Of a stretch of DNA of 64,000 bases, positions 16,122-26,732 are shown piece after piece. Every line of letters begins with the position of its first letter. Position 1 is the first letter of the stretch. This stretch comes from Vibrio gallaecicus (GTDB lineage Bacteria > Pseudomonadota > Gammaproteobacteria > Enterobacterales > Vibrionaceae), in the NCBI RefSeq assembly GCF_024347495.1, contig NZ_AP025491.1, positions 1,769,874-1,833,873 of the forward strand, read 5' to 3'. Both the position numbers and the translations under genes were made by a program. Under the pieces are notes generated by a model. It was given only the letters and a program-made list of their open reading frames with translations, did no database searches and was not told the DNA's origin.

Positions 16122-18575
16122 ATGAAACCAACTCAGCAAAAAACTTTCGATAAAGTGTCGTTCCAAGAAAGCGTTAAAAAGCATTTATCTGCAACTTACG
16201 CAACAACGATTGAAACAGCAGATAGCCGCGCATGGTACCTAGCAATGGGGCGTGCGCTAGCAGAATTGACAACATTTGATCTGCTAGAAACTGAAAATGA
16301 TGAAAAAATCAAAAACGCGAAGAGCGTTAACTACCTTTCACTAGAGTTTTTGATTGGTCGCCTTACTGGTAACAACTTAATCAGCATGGGTCTGTACGAG
16401 CAGATCACTCATGCAATGGAAGAGCTAGGTCAAAACCTAACTGACCTACTAGAAGAAGAACGCGACCCATCACTAGGTAATGGTGGTCTTGGTCGTCTTG
16501 CTGCTTGTTTCATGGACTCTTGTGCCGCTCAAGAATACCCAACAGTAGGCTACGGTCTTCACTACGAGTACGGTCTATTCAAACAATCTTTCCAAGATGG
16601 TCGTCAACAAGAAGCACCAGACGCATGGCGTGGTGTTGAAGGTTACCCGTGGGAAGTTGCTCGTCCAGAACTAGCACAACACATTGGTTTTTACGGTCAT
16701 GTAGAAGTTGAATACATCGACGGTAAAGAAGTTCGTACTTGGGTTCCAGGTATGGAAGTAAAAGCAATGCCTTGGGATCTACCTATCGTAGGTTACGAGT
16801 CAAACACGGTTTACCCGCTGCGTCTTTGGGAATGTCAGGCAATCGCACCATTCTCACTAGCAAGCTTCAACAACGGTGATTACTTCGAAGCGCAACACTC
16901 GCTAATCGATGCAGGTAACATCACTAAAGTACTTTACCCGAACGACAACCACGAGAAAGGTAAGACTCTGCGCCTAATGCAGCAGTACTTCCACTCAGCA
17001 GCGTCTGTTCGCGATATTCTACGTCGTCATGAAGCAGCAGGTTTCTCTCTAGAAGATTTGCCTAAACAAGAAACGATTCAGCTTAACGATACGCACCCAA
17101 CGATTGCGATTCCTGAGCTAATGCGCATCTTGATTGACGAGAAAGGTCTATCTTGGGATCAAGCATGGGAAATCAGTGCTCATACGTTCGCTTACACGAA
17201 CCACACACTACTTCCTGAAGCGCTAGAGACTTGGTCTGAATCTTTGATTAACCGTCTTCTTCCACGTCACATGGAAATCATTTTTGAAATCAACCACCGC
17301 TTCATGCAAGAAGTTCGCAAGATGTGGCCTGGTGACGGTGAGAAACAAGCGAAGCTTTCTATCATCCAAGAAGGTTTCCACCGTATGGTTCGCATGGCAA
17401 ACCTATGTGTGATTGGTTCTTACAAAGTAAACGGTGTAGCTGCACTTCACTCTCAACTGGTTAAGAAAGACTTGTTCCCTGAGTTCAACGAAATCTTCCC
17501 AGGCAAACTGACTAACGTAACGAACGGCATCACGCCACGTCGTTGGTTGAAGTTCTGTAACCCAGGTCTATCTACACTAATCACAGGTAAGATCGGCACT
17601 GAATGGCCAGCAAAACTTGAGCAGCTTGAAGGCATCGCTAAGTTTGCAACAGACGCGAAATTCCAAAAAGAATTCATGGCTGTTAAGAAAGAAAACAAAC
17701 AGCGCCTTGCTGATTGGGTTCAAGAGAACATGGGTATCGAGCTAGATACTAACGCTATCTTCGACGTTCAAATCAAACGTCTTCACGAATACAAGCGTCA
17801 GCACCTAGATTTGCTACACATTCTATCTCTGTACCACCGCATTCTTAACGAACCTGGTTTCGAGTGTGAGCCACGCGTATGTTTCTTCGCAGCTAAAGCA
17901 GCACCTGGTTACCACCTAGCAAAAGAAATCATCTTCGCGGTTAACAAGATTGCAGAGAAGATCAACAACGATCCTCGCATCGGTAACAAGCTTAAAGTGG
18001 TATTCATCCCTGACTACCGTGTAAGCATGGCTGAAATCATTATTCCAGCAGCAGACGTTTCTCAGCAAATTTCACTTGCAGGTAAAGAAGCTTCTGGTAC
18101 GGGTAACATGAAGATGGCTCTAAACGGCGCGTTAACCATCGGTACGATGGATGGTGCGAACGTTGAGATTCGTGAAGAAGTTGGCGATGAAAACATCTAC
18201 ATCTTCGGTCTAGACGTTGACGGCGTTGTTGCACTGAAAGCTCAGGGCTACAACCCATACGACTACTACAATGCAGACCCACTACTGAAAGCATCTCTTG
18301 ACCTATTGACAGGTGATGAGTTCTCTCCAGGTCAACCAGGTCTTCTACGTGCAACGTTTGATAGCCTACTAGACGGTGGTGACCCTTACCTATGTCTTGC
18401 AGACTTTGCTTCTTATGTTCAAGCACATGAAGATATGGGCAAGCAGTACAAAGACCAAGCTGGCTGGGCTAAGAAAGCGATTCTTAACACCGCATTGGTT
18501 GGTAAATTCACATCAGACCGCTCAATACGCGACTACGTGAACAACATTTGGAAACTTGAAGCAGTAAAACGCTAA
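16122..18575 (+). CDS. malP: maltodextrin/glycogen phosphorylase
   Basis: An 817-residue GT35 phosphorylase that releases glucose-1-phosphate from maltodextrins. The pyridoxal-phosphate lysine is Lys664 in GTGNMKM. Other family landmarks are SLGNGGLGRLAACF, the DTHPTIAIPELMR loop, and LHEYKRQHLDLLH. The length fits MalP (about 800). It is cytoplasmic. It is followed by malQ with a perfect hairpin between. Codon use is strongly biased (many CGT, GGT, AAC and CTA codons), suggesting high expression. The sequence alone separates MalP from GlgP poorly; the malQ and malT neighbours decide. Confidence 0.95.
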   Translation: MKPTQQKTFDKVSFQESVKKHLSATYATTIETADSRAWYLAMGRALAELTTFDLLETENDEKIKNAKSVNYLSLEFLIGRLTGNNLISMGLYEQITHAMEELGQNLTDLLEEERDPSLGNGGLGRLAACFMDSCAAQEYPTVGYGLHYEYGLFKQSFQDGRQQEAPDAWRGVEGYPWEVARPELAQHIGFYGHVEVEYIDGKEVRTWVPGMEVKAMPWDLPIVGYESNTVYPLRLWECQAIAPFSLASFNNGDYFEAQHSLIDAGNITKVLYPNDNHEKGKTLRLMQQYFHSAASVRDILRRHEAAGFSLEDLPKQETIQLNDTHPTIAIPELMRILIDEKGLSWDQAWEISAHTFAYTNHTLLPEALETWSESLINRLLPRHMEIIFEINHRFMQEVRKMWPGDGEKQAKLSIIQEGFHRMVRMANLCVIGSYKVNGVAALHSQLVKKDLFPEFNEIFPGKLTNVTNGITPRRWLKFCNPGLSTLITGKIGTEWPAKLEQLEGIAKFATDAKFQKEFMAVKKENKQRLADWVQENMGIELDTNAIFDVQIKRLHEYKRQHLDLLHILSLYHRILNEPGFECEPRVCFFAAKAAPGYHLAKEIIFAVNKIAEKINNDPRIGNKLKVVFIPDYRVSMAEIIIPAADVSQQISLAGKEASGTGNMKMALNGALTIGTMDGANVEIREEVGDENIYIFGLDVDGVVALKAQGYNPYDYYNADPLLKASLDLLTGDEFSPGQPGLLRATFDSLLDGGDPYLCLADFASYVQAHEDMGKQYKDQAGWAKKAILNTALVGKFTSDRSIRDYVNNIWKLEAVKR

Positions 18576-18588
18576 GAGTTTGAACAAC

Positions 18589-18616
18589 GCCAAGGCAGTA
18601 CGCTGCCTTGGCCTTT
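18589..18616 (+). terminator. intercistronic hairpin between malP and malQ
   Basis: A perfect ten-pair stem, GCCAAGGCAG with CTGCCTTGGC, over a TACG loop and followed by CTTTT. It starts 13 bases after the malP stop. It may end part of the transcripts or protect malP mRNA, giving malP a higher dose than malQ. Confidence 0.65.
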
Positions 18617-18675
18617 TAATTGATAGAACCCCTACAGATTTGGAAGGCGTAAAAGCAGTGCCTTCGGAGAGAGCG

Positions 18676-20856
18676 ATGAAAGAACAAAACGTATTAAAAC
18701 AAGTCGCAGAAATGGCAAACATTGCAGATAGCTACGTTAGTGCATGGGGCGATGAAGCTAAAGTTTCAGATGAGACAATTACACATCTATTGGCTTCACT
18801 TGGCTATGACACAAGTAATGATGCTGCATTATTGAAGTCAGCAGAAAAGAAACACAAGAAAGACGTATTAGACCCAGTTCTTGTTTTGCGTGATGGTGAG
18901 CCCGTAGAAGTGGCGCTTAACCTAGGTGCAAGTGCCCGTGAAAGTGAGTTTAGCTGGCGCTTAGAAACCGAGCAGGGAGAGGTACTTGAAGGCTATCTTC
19001 AATCTCAAGTCGTTCGTGATGAGCGTGCAGAGGGTGGCCCTTTAGTGTTTGCATTGCCAAGTGATTTGGCATGGGGTTACCACAAATTGATAGTGAGCCG
19101 TAAGCGTCGTAAAACACCTTATGAAATGGCACTTATCATCACACCAAAAGCATGTTTCAAACAAGATGCCATTGATGATGGTAAAAAGCTTTGGGGCCCA
19201 AGCGTTCAGCTTTACACATTGAGAACTCAGCACAACTGGGGTATTGGTGATTTTGGCGATCTAAAACAATTGGTTGCAGATATCTCATCACGTGGCGGCG
19301 ACTTTGTCGGTTTAAACCCGATTCATTCTCTATTCCCTGCGAACCCTGAAGGGGCAAGCCCGTACAGCCCGTCTTCACGTCGTTGGTTGAATATTCTTTA
19401 CATTGATGTGAGTTCAGTTCCTGAGTTCTCTCTAAGTGCAGAAGCGCAGCAAACTGTTGGCAGTACTGAGTTCCAGCAACGTCTACAAAAAGCGCGTGAA
19501 TCACATTGGGTAAATTACACAGAAGTTTCAGATCTGAAGATGAGCATTCTTCCTCTTCTTTTCACGGAATTCAAAAAACGCCACTTAGATAACACAAGTG
19601 ATCGTGCCCAAGAGTTTTTAGCGTTTGCTGAGAAAGGTGGTGATAGCTTAACTCAACAAGCTGCATTTGACGCACTGCATGCTGATCTTCACTCGGAAGA
19701 TAGTGGTATGTGGGGTTGGCCGGTTTTCCCAGAAAAATACCGTACATTTGATAGCCCAGCGACTCAAAAATACATCAAAGACAACCAAGAGAAAGTACAA
19801 CTTTACATGTACTTACAGTGGATTGCTGATTGCCAGATTGATGATGCTCAGCGTTTAGCTGAAGAGAAGGGCATGGCGGTTGGTCTGTACCGTGATTTAG
19901 CCGTAGGTGTTGCTGATTCAGGAAGCGAGACATGGGCTGATGAAGGCAACCTAGTGATGGATGCGAGCATCGGTGCTCCACCAGATATTCTTGGTCCTCT
20001 TGGTCAAAACTGGGGCTTACCACCGCTAAACCCAGAGGTGCTACAAGCAACCGGTTATGATGCGTTTGTGAAATTGCTACAAGCTAACATGAAACATTGT
20101 GGTGCTTTACGCATTGACCATGTTTTAGGTCTACTACGTCTATGGTGGATTCCACGTGGTGAAGATGCAACCAAAGGTGCATACGTTTACTACCCAGTGC
20201 AAGACATGCTTTCAATTCTTGCGCTTGAATCTCATCGTCATCAGTGTAGTGTGATTGGTGAAGATTTAGGGACTGTTCCTGACGAAATCGTTGATATTCT
20301 TGCGGATGCAGGCGTGCACTCATACAAAGTATTCTTCTTCGAAACATCAGAAGATGATGGTGGTTTCATTTCACCTAAACACTATGCTGGTCAATCGATG
20401 TCTGCATTATGTACGCATGATATGCCAACACTTCGTGGATTCTGGCACTGTGATGATTTAAAAATGGGTGAAGAAATTGGTCTATACCCTGATGCGGCTC
20501 AACTAGAAACGTTATTCGTTAATCGTTTAGAGTGCAAGCAAGGCATCTTAGACTCAGTGGCTTGGCATGGTTACCTACCAGAAGGTGTGGGACGTGACGC
20601 AAGCCAAGTGCCAATGGATTCATACTTGGCAGAAGCGCTGCAGCTTCATGTCGCGGCAGGTTCATCAACCTTACTTAGTGTTCAGTTAGAAGATTGGTTA
20701 GAAATGGATCAGCCAGTGAATATTCCAGGAACTGTTGATGAGTATCCAAACTGGCGCCGTAAGTTATCGATGAATTTAGACGAAATCTTTGCACACGAAG
20801 GTGTAAATAGAGTGGCATCGCGCCTAACAGAAGTACGTAGCAAAGCCGGTGAGTAA
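18676..20856 (+). CDS. malQ: 4-alpha-glucanotransferase (amylomaltase)
   Basis: A 726-residue GH77 enzyme that transfers maltodextrin units between chains and releases glucose. Catalytic residues by family pattern are Asp481 (RIDHVLG), Glu529 (IGEDLGTVP) and Asp582 (CTHDMPTLRG). The substrate motif GLPPLNP and GAPPDILGPLGQNWG are present. The N-terminal 140 residues form the extra domain seen in MalQ of gamma-proteobacteria. A TTG-started extension from 18580 is open, but GGAGAG lies just upstream of the 18676 ATG and the hairpin occupies the extension, so I prefer 18676. It follows malP and is probably in the MalT regulon. Confidence 0.95.
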   Translation: MKEQNVLKQVAEMANIADSYVSAWGDEAKVSDETITHLLASLGYDTSNDAALLKSAEKKHKKDVLDPVLVLRDGEPVEVALNLGASARESEFSWRLETEQGEVLEGYLQSQVVRDERAEGGPLVFALPSDLAWGYHKLIVSRKRRKTPYEMALIITPKACFKQDAIDDGKKLWGPSVQLYTLRTQHNWGIGDFGDLKQLVADISSRGGDFVGLNPIHSLFPANPEGASPYSPSSRRWLNILYIDVSSVPEFSLSAEAQQTVGSTEFQQRLQKARESHWVNYTEVSDLKMSILPLLFTEFKKRHLDNTSDRAQEFLAFAEKGGDSLTQQAAFDALHADLHSEDSGMWGWPVFPEKYRTFDSPATQKYIKDNQEKVQLYMYLQWIADCQIDDAQRLAEEKGMAVGLYRDLAVGVADSGSETWADEGNLVMDASIGAPPDILGPLGQNWGLPPLNPEVLQATGYDAFVKLLQANMKHCGALRIDHVLGLLRLWWIPRGEDATKGAYVYYPVQDMLSILALESHRHQCSVIGEDLGTVPDEIVDILADAGVHSYKVFFFETSEDDGGFISPKHYAGQSMSALCTHDMPTLRGFWHCDDLKMGEEIGLYPDAAQLETLFVNRLECKQGILDSVAWHGYLPEGVGRDASQVPMDSYLAEALQLHVAAGSSTLLSVQLEDWLEMDQPVNIPGTVDEYPNWRRKLSMNLDEIFAHEGVNRVASRLTEVRSKAGE

Positions 20857-20966
20857 TCTAATGAGTGAGCGGGAATGTAGTGCACTTTATTGCAGTCGAA
20901 TACGAAACTACAACCTTGGTCACTCAATCACAGGCCTTCGTCAGGTAAACTGAATCGTCGTTATAT

Positions 20967-20992
20967 TGCCCGCACTATTAGCGGGCATTTTT
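20967..20992 (+). terminator. terminator after malQ
   Basis: TGCCCGC, a seven-base loop, GCGGGCA and TTTTT. It suggests glgB has its own promoter or depends on read-through. Confidence 0.88.
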
Positions 20993-21030
20993 GTATAGTA
21001 ATTTTTGATGTTTGGTTAGGGAGATAAGTT

Positions 21031-23211
21031 TTGGAAAAAAGCGTCATTTCAAAGCAAAAACAAATATATACCCAACTATCACAGGCTTCATATGCTGACC
21101 CATTTTCATTTTTGGGCCCATACTTACCGGCAGCCGAAGGTGCGTTGCGAGTATGGATCCCTGGGGCAGATAAAGTAGAGTTGATTGTTGGAGATGAACC
21201 ACGCGTAGAGTTAAAGCGAGAGAATGAAAGTGGATTTCTTCTAGAGCAAAAGCGCGACTTACGTTTTACACATTACCAACTTGCGATTAATTGGTCGGGT
21301 GTTGAACAGATCATTGATGACCCATATCAATATCATGGCTTATATGCAGGTTACGAAGAGCTGCATACACCGAAAGAAATGTACAAGCACATGGGTTCGC
21401 AATTTGTGACTCTAGAACGTGATGGACAGACTATTTCGGGTACACGATTTCTTGTGTATGCCCCGCATGCCACGGCAGCAAGTTTAGTTGGTAATTTTAA
21501 TGAGTGGGATGGTCGCCGTCATCCAATGCAACGTTTGGATTATGGTCTTTGGGGGCTATTCATTCCTAACTTGGAAGAAGGCGCTCAGTATAAATTTGAA
21601 TTGAAAGGACCAAATGGGGAAGGCTTACCTCATAAAGCGGATCCTTGGGGTTTCTACTCTGAGCAGTACCCTTCTTTCTCATCAATTACGTATGATCACA
21701 ATCGTTACGAGTGGCAAGACACTCAATGGCAAAACCGCCCAGTGACAGAGAAACGTAAAGAAGCTTTATCGTTTTATGAACTTCATGCAGGTTCTTGGAA
21801 ACGTAACGCGGAAGGTGAATTTTTAAATTACCGAGAACTCGCTGCTGAGCTAATACCGTACCTAACAGATTTAGGGTACACACACGTTGAACTGATGCCT
21901 GTATCTGAGCATCCTTTCTACGGCTCTTGGGGTTACCAACCAATTGGTTTATTCGCTCCGACTAGTCGTTTTGGCTCACCTGATGACTTTAAATACTTTG
22001 TTGATCAGTGCCACCAAGCCGGTCTAGGTGTTGTTCTGGATTGGGTTCCAGCGCATTTCCCTTCCGATGACCACGGGTTGGCTGATTTTGATGGAACGCC
22101 TTTGTTCCATGATCCGGATCCACGTAGAGGCTGGCACCAAGATTGGAATTCATACATTTACGATTTAGGTCGTGAACATGTTCGCCGCTTCTTAGTTTCA
22201 AATGCCTTGTATTGGTTTGAACAGTTCCATATTGATGGTATCCGTGTGGATGCTGTTGCTTCAATGCTATACCTTGATTACTCACGCAGTCATGACCAGT
22301 GGATACCTAATGTCGATGGTGGCAACGAAAATTACGATGCTATTGCGACGTTGAAATGGATGAATGAGGAAGTGTATAAACATTTCCCTAATGCCATGAC
22401 CATTGCTGAAGAATCTACGGCTTTCCCTGGTGTATCTGCACCAACATTTATGGGGGGCTTAGGCTTTGGCTTTAAATGGAATATGGGGTGGATGCACGAT
22501 AGCTTATCTTACATTCAAGAAGACCCGATTAACCGTAAATACCACCACGACACTATTACTTTCCCGCTAGTGTATGCACACAGCGAGAATTACGTATTGT
22601 CTCTTTCTCACGATGAAGTGGTTTACGGTAAAGGTTCTATCCATGACAAGATGCCAGGTGATGAGTGGCAGCAAACTGCGAACTTACGTGCTTACATGGG
22701 TTACATGTATGCTCAACCTGGTAAGAAGTTGAATTTCATGGGTGCTGAATTCGGTCAAACGGCTGAATGGAATCATGACGATCAACTGCAGTGGTTCTTG
22801 CTAGATTACGAACGTCACCAAGGTTTGCAGCAGCTAACAAAAGATCTGAATAATTTATACCGTTCAGAGCGAGCGATGCACGAACTGGATTCTGACCCTA
22901 AAGGGTTTGAGTGGCGCCTACAAGATTCGGCTGAAGCGAGTGTGTTAGCACACGAGCGTATCAGTGAGTCGGGTGAGCGTGTGTTGGTTGTTTCTAACTT
23001 TACACCTGTTCCTCATGAACGTTTCCGTTTAGGCGTACCAAGCTCAGGTCGCTATTCATTGCTATTAAACACGGACTCAAAAGAGTTCGATGGTAGTGAA
23101 TATGAAGTAAAAGAGACTGTTGAAATTGAAGATATTCAAAGTGAAGGTTTAGCTCAATCTATTGAGTTGAGGTTACCGCCACTGTCTACAGTTTTCTATA
23201 AACTTAATTAA
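21031..23211 (+). CDS. glgB: 1,4-alpha-glucan branching enzyme
   Basis: A 726-residue GH13 enzyme that adds alpha-1,6 branches to glycogen. The N-terminal part (to about residue 215) has two carbohydrate-binding (CBM48-like) modules; the GH13 barrel follows. Asp407 ([10 protein letters not shown]) is the nucleophile and Glu460 (IAEESTAFP) the acid; [12 protein letters not shown] carries the third Asp. The length equals that of E. coli GlgB (728). It begins with TTG, seven bases after AGGGAG. Association with malPQ rather than a glgCA operon links glycogen structure to maltodextrin use here. Confidence 0.96.
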   Translation: MEKSVISKQKQIYTQLSQASYADPFSFLGPYLPAAEGALRVWIPGADKVELIVGDEPRVELKRENESGFLLEQKRDLRFTHYQLAINWSGVEQIIDDPYQYHGLYAGYEELHTPKEMYKHMGSQFVTLERDGQTISGTRFLVYAPHATAASLVGNFNEWDGRRHPMQRLDYGLWGLFIPNLEEGAQYKFELKGPNGEGLPHKADPWGFYSEQYPSFSSITYDHNRYEWQDTQWQNRPVTEKRKEALSFYELHAGSWKRNAEGEFLNYRELAAELIPYLTDLGYTHVELMPVSEHPFYGSWGYQPIGLFAPTSRFGSPDDFKYFVDQCHQAGLGVVLDWVPAHFPSDDHGLADFDGTPLFHDPDPRRGWHQDWNSYIYDLGREHVRRFLVSNALYWFEQFHIDGIRVDAVASMLYLDYSRSHDQWIPNVDGGNENYDAIATLKWMNEEVYKHFPNAMTIAEESTAFPGVSAPTFMGGLGFGFKWNMGWMHDSLSYIQEDPINRKYHHDTITFPLVYAHSENYVLSLSHDEVVYGKGSIHDKMPGDEWQQTANLRAYMGYMYAQPGKKLNFMGAEFGQTAEWNHDDQLQWFLLDYERHQGLQQLTKDLNNLYRSERAMHELDSDPKGFEWRLQDSAEASVLAHERISESGERVLVVSNFTPVPHERFRLGVPSSGRYSLLLNTDSKEFDGSEYEVKETVEIEDIQSEGLAQSIELRLPPLSTVFYKLN

Positions 23212-23300
23212 AGGTGAGTTCGCTTACTTTTAATAAATGTGCTTTGAGTTAGCTATTTTGTACTTCTTGTACGGCAGAGTTGATTCAAGTTACTAATATA

Positions 23301-23333
23301 AAAATACCGCTCAAAGTTGAGCGGTATTTTTTT
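23301..23333. terminator. terminator of glgB, also facing the ECF operon
   Basis: AAAATACCGCTCAA and TTGAGCGGTATTTT form a 14-pair stem over a two-base AG loop, with T-runs at both sides. The ECF genes converge on it from the right. Confidence 0.9.
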
Positions 23334-23387
23334 GATTAAAGCTGTTTTAAGTAATGCGATTTATGTGTAACTCACCAGCCACTAATC

Positions 23388-24227
23388 TTAAAACGGATAC
23401 CAGAATAGTTGCTCTTCGAATACTCGCTTTGTAACTGCTAGAACAACGATGATAGAAATAAAGCTAAGTACGGCAAAGTCGATTCGCTTTAAAGGTGAGT
23501 AGCTGTACCAAGTACGAGATTTATGCCTGCCAAATCCACGTAATGTCATCGCATTAGATATTTCATCTGCCCTATCTAAACTCGAAAAGATCAACGGTCC
23601 AAGTATCTTCGCCACGTTTTTAATTCGGGTAATTAGAGATGCTTTTTTAGACAACTCTACGCCTCGTGCTTGCTGTGCATGCATAATATTTACAAAGTCT
23701 TTTTTCACTTCAGGCAGATAACGCAGTGTAAGGCTTACAGCATAAGCAACTTTGTAAGGCACACCTATGCGGTTCAGGCTCGCTGAAAACTCAGTAGGAT
23801 GTGTTGTGAATACAAAAATGAGCGCGATAGGGAACATGCTCATGTACTTCAACGTCACAGTTATCAGATAAAACAGAGTCTCTTGGCTTAATGAATAATT
23901 TCCCGGTAAAGCAAATAGAATGTGCTCACTGCCAATTAACTCGGGTCCTTGCTGAGGAGCAAGTAAATACATGAAAAGTGCATTTAGCAGCAATACACTT
24001 GCAGTACCTATAAGCAGCGGCTTATAAACACGCACTGGTACTTTTGTCATCTTAAGCAGAACTAAACCAGTAAATATCAGAGTCAGGATGAGTCTAATAT
24101 CAAACGTGGTTAAGACGACGGTTACCCATGCAAGAAAAAGGGCGAACTTGGTAATACCATTAAGTGCGTGCAGTGGTGATTGAGTATCGATGTAATTGAT
24201 ACCAAATTTCACTTTTGATGCATTCAT
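23388..24227 (-). CDS. ECF transporter T component (EcfT/CbiQ-type permease)
   Basis: A 279-residue inner-membrane protein with five or six spans. The coupling motifs typical of T components, ARG followed by the second ARG-like motif, are visible as HAQQARGVELS near residue 185 and AMTLRGFG near 233, and both contact the ATPase. It transmits ATP hydrolysis to the S component. The start overlaps the ATPase stop as ATGA. It is the last gene of a three-gene ECF operon: S component, double ATPase, T component. Confidence 0.9.
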   Translation of the reverse strand: MNASKVKFGINYIDTQSPLHALNGITKFALFLAWVTVVLTTFDIRLILTLIFTGLVLLKMTKVPVRVYKPLLIGTASVLLLNALFMYLLAPQQGPELIGSEHILFALPGNYSLSQETLFYLITVTLKYMSMFPIALIFVFTTHPTEFSASLNRIGVPYKVAYAVSLTLRYLPEVKKDFVNIMHAQQARGVELSKKASLITRIKNVAKILGPLIFSSLDRADEISNAMTLRGFGRHKSRTWYSYSPLKRIDFAVLSFISIIVVLAVTKRVFEEQLFWYPF

Positions 24228-25918
24228 AATGAACCTCGCTCATAATCAATAAAATGCTGCATGAATGCGTTGGTCTCTTCAATTTTCATCTTACTTGCAA
24301 GTTCATAAATACTTGTGGTGCTCAGATTAGCCCTTTCCAGCAAAGATGGTTGGCTAAATACTTCAGTCATTGGGGCGTTAGCAATCAGTTTGCTATCGGC
24401 AATAACAATTGATCGAGTTGTGTATTCAAGGACCAAATGCATGTCATGAGAGATAATGACGACAGTAATCCCAAGCTCATTATTCAATTTCTGGATGAAA
24501 TTCAACATAGATGTGTAGTTACGGTAATCTTGCCCTGAAGTTGGTTCATCGAGAATGAGAAGTTCGGGTTCAAGTACTAAAATAGAAGCAATAGTGACTC
24601 GTTTTTTTTGTCCATAACTCAAAGCTTCAATTGGCCATTTTCTAAATTTACTCAGCCCACAAAGTTCAAGAACAGACTCTACTTTACTTTTAACTACTGA
24701 TTCTTCTACGCCACGGTTGCGTAAACCAAATGCTACCTCATCAAAAATCATGTGGTGTGAGATCATATGGTTTGGGTTCTGCATAACCACACCTACTTTT
24801 TGGCTTCTTTCAAAAATAGACATTTGAGAAAGTTCTTCACCATTTAAGTAAGCAGAGCCAGAGTCAGGCTCGATAACGCCCATGATAATCTTAGTAATCG
24901 TAGATTTACCCGATCCATTCTTGCCTAAGATAGAGACAAATTCACCTTTGCCAACTTTGAAGCTCACATCTTCAAGCGCATTCTTTTCGCCATCATATGA
25001 ATAAGTTAAGCCATGAACTTCAAGAAGAGTCGGAAAGTTCTGAGCAGGGGCGACGCTTGGTCTTTGTTCAAACCATGTTTGGATACTTGGTCGGAATTTT
25101 TTGAAATCAAGTTGTTCGAATACCGACAGTTTATCTTCTTCAGTTAAAGGTGCTTTTGCGGCTTTAAGCGTAGAAAGATACAGCGGTTCACGGATCCCGT
25201 GTACATCAAGTAAACCAGAAGCAAGGATTTCATCAGGTGTCGTGTCTGCGATGATTTCGCCACGCTCCATTAAAATCACACGGTCTATATGCTTATGTAA
25301 AACATCTTCAAGACGGTGCTCAATAATAATGATGGTCTTATTCGTTTCTTGATGGAGTTGATCGATGATCTCGATTGTTGCTTTGCTCGTTTTAGGATCC
25401 AAACTCGCGAGAGGTTCATCAAACAACAGAACATCGACATCATCAACTAAGATTCCAGCTAAAGATACGCGTTGCTTTTGTCCACCAGATAAATCATGAG
25501 GTGAACGATCTAACATGGTTTCAAGGTCGACCATTTTTGCCGTCGACTTCACTAACGGGTACATATCAATGTTAGACATTTGCTGGTTTTCTAATGCAAA
25601 CGCAATGTCTTCACCGATACTCAACCCTACAAACTGGCTGTCAGTGTCTTGTAATACAGTGCCTACTTGCTCGGTATAATCGTGCATGTCGAAGGTAGAC
25701 GTATCCTGCCCATTTATCTGTAGTGATCCAGAGGTTTCACCTTTAATCGCATGAGGAACCAGACCATTTAGGCACTGCCCTAGGGTAGATTTACCACTAC
25801 CACTAGGACCTATAATGACGATTTTCTCTCCTTTCTCTATCCTTAGATTGATATTGTTTAGCGTCGGTTTATCCAGCGACTCATATCTAAAAGAGAAGTT
25901 CGAAAATGCTATAGTCAT
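24224..25918 (-). CDS. ECF transporter ATPase, two fused ABC domains
   Basis: A 564-residue protein with two complete ABC ATPase domains. The first has Walker A GPSGSGKST (about 37), signature LSGGQKQR (about 143) and Walker B VLLFDEP. The second has Walker A GKNGSGKST (about 330), signature variant LSYGQKKR (about 433) and Walker B LLILDEPTSG. It energises the uptake system together with the T and S components. A single fused ATPase in place of EcfA1 plus EcfA2 is known from other ECF systems of this type. The second signature has Tyr in place of Gly, so the two sites are asymmetric. The gene starts six bases after the S gene. Confidence 0.94.
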   Translation of the reverse strand: MTIAFSNFSFRYESLDKPTLNNINLRIEKGEKIVIIGPSGSGKSTLGQCLNGLVPHAIKGETSGSLQINGQDTSTFDMHDYTEQVGTVLQDTDSQFVGLSIGEDIAFALENQQMSNIDMYPLVKSTAKMVDLETMLDRSPHDLSGGQKQRVSLAGILVDDVDVLLFDEPLASLDPKTSKATIEIIDQLHQETNKTIIIIEHRLEDVLHKHIDRVILMERGEIIADTTPDEILASGLLDVHGIREPLYLSTLKAAKAPLTEEDKLSVFEQLDFKKFRPSIQTWFEQRPSVAPAQNFPTLLEVHGLTYSYDGEKNALEDVSFKVGKGEFVSILGKNGSGKSTITKIIMGVIEPDSGSAYLNGEELSQMSIFERSQKVGVVMQNPNHMISHHMIFDEVAFGLRNRGVEESVVKSKVESVLELCGLSKFRKWPIEALSYGQKKRVTIASILVLEPELLILDEPTSGQDYRNYTSMLNFIQKLNNELGITVVIISHDMHLVLEYTTRSIVIADSKLIANAPMTEVFSQPSLLERANLSTTSIYELASKMKIEETNAFMQHFIDYERGSL

Positions 25919-25924
25919 TATCGC

Positions 25925-26473
25925 TTATGCCTCAGTAAGGTTACGGCTTTGTTTATTACGTTTAGCCACTGATTTCAAAATCAAGTAACCAACAACAGCG
26001 ATCAATACCGTGTTACCAGCGGCAATAATTGTTAATTGAGTGAAGACTTTTGTGAAAGGTTCTGCGTACAGGATAGTATCTAAGAATGCAGAGCAGCCGT
26101 AACCGACTACATTGCCTGCAAGAGCGAGCAAAACAAAAAGAACAAAATCTTTCATCGGAAGTTCACCTTGTTGCAAGCGGTTCTTAGTCATTATCGGAAA
26201 CAAACCAATGACCAAACCAACAATGCCTGAACCTAAAACCCAAGTAAGCCAAACGCCCCAGCCCGCGAACAAGTCTGTTACCCAATGACCAATAAAACCT
26301 ACTAAGAAACCAACGATTGGACCAAATAGTACTGAGAATAGTGCTAATACAGCCATTGCTGGCTTAAGTGTAGTATTGGCAAAAACAGGCACGCCAAACA
26401 TTGGTAAACCACCAATGCCATATAGAGCAGCGCCGATCGCAATCACGACGACAGTTTTAGCTGAAAAGTTCAT
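25925..26473 (-). CDS. ECF transporter S component, UPF0397 type
   Basis: A 182-residue membrane protein with about six spans, related to UPF0397. The N-terminal part carries [18 protein letters not shown] and the conserved [15 protein letters not shown]; a later loop has [18 protein letters not shown] components bind the vitamin or other small substrate; the substrate of this subfamily is not known to me. An upstream extension of 25 codons is open to 26548, but GAGG lies seven bases before the 26473 ATG, and homologues start [12 protein letters not shown]. It is the first gene of the operon. No riboswitch is seen upstream, so the substrate cannot be inferred from regulation. Confidence 0.9.
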   Translation of the reverse strand: MNFSAKTVVVIAIGAALYGIGGLPMFGVPVFANTTLKPAMAVLALFSVLFGPIVGFLVGFIGHWVTDLFAGWGVWLTWVLGSGIVGLVIGLFPIMTKNRLQQGELPMKDFVLFVLLALAGNVVGYGCSAFLDTILYAEPFTKVFTQLTIIAAGNTVLIAVVGYLILKSVAKRNKQSRNLTEA

Positions 26474-26676
26474 GGATAACCTCAAATACAGAAAGATAAA
26501 TGCTTTAAAGAGCCTAATAATTGCCGCTATTGGTAAATCTTTAAACAAGATTGTTTTTTAGGCAAATATTAAAAATAAGGCGCGCAGTATACAGGAGAAT
26601 CTGCTAGTTAGGAAAGCCAAGTGTCTAGATGTCTAAAAATCATTCAGCGAATGGATAGATGATTTTGGGGAAGAAT

Positions 26677-26706
26677 GAAAAAGCCAGAGCATGAGTGCTC
26701 TGGCTT
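26677..26706. terminator. terminator after the HlyD/DUF3302 operon
   Basis: AAGCCAGAGCA, a TGAG loop and TGCTCTGGCTT, with TTTTTC on the minus strand side. It ends the HlyD gene and faces the ECF promoter region. Confidence 0.88.
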
Positions 26707-26732
26707 AGTTTTTCTTTATATTTTTAAATGAA

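Noticed and set aside
18580..18675. N-terminal extension of MalQ from a TTG codon
   Set aside because: It would lie over the intercistronic hairpin; GGAGAG and an ATG at 18676 give a normal MalQ.
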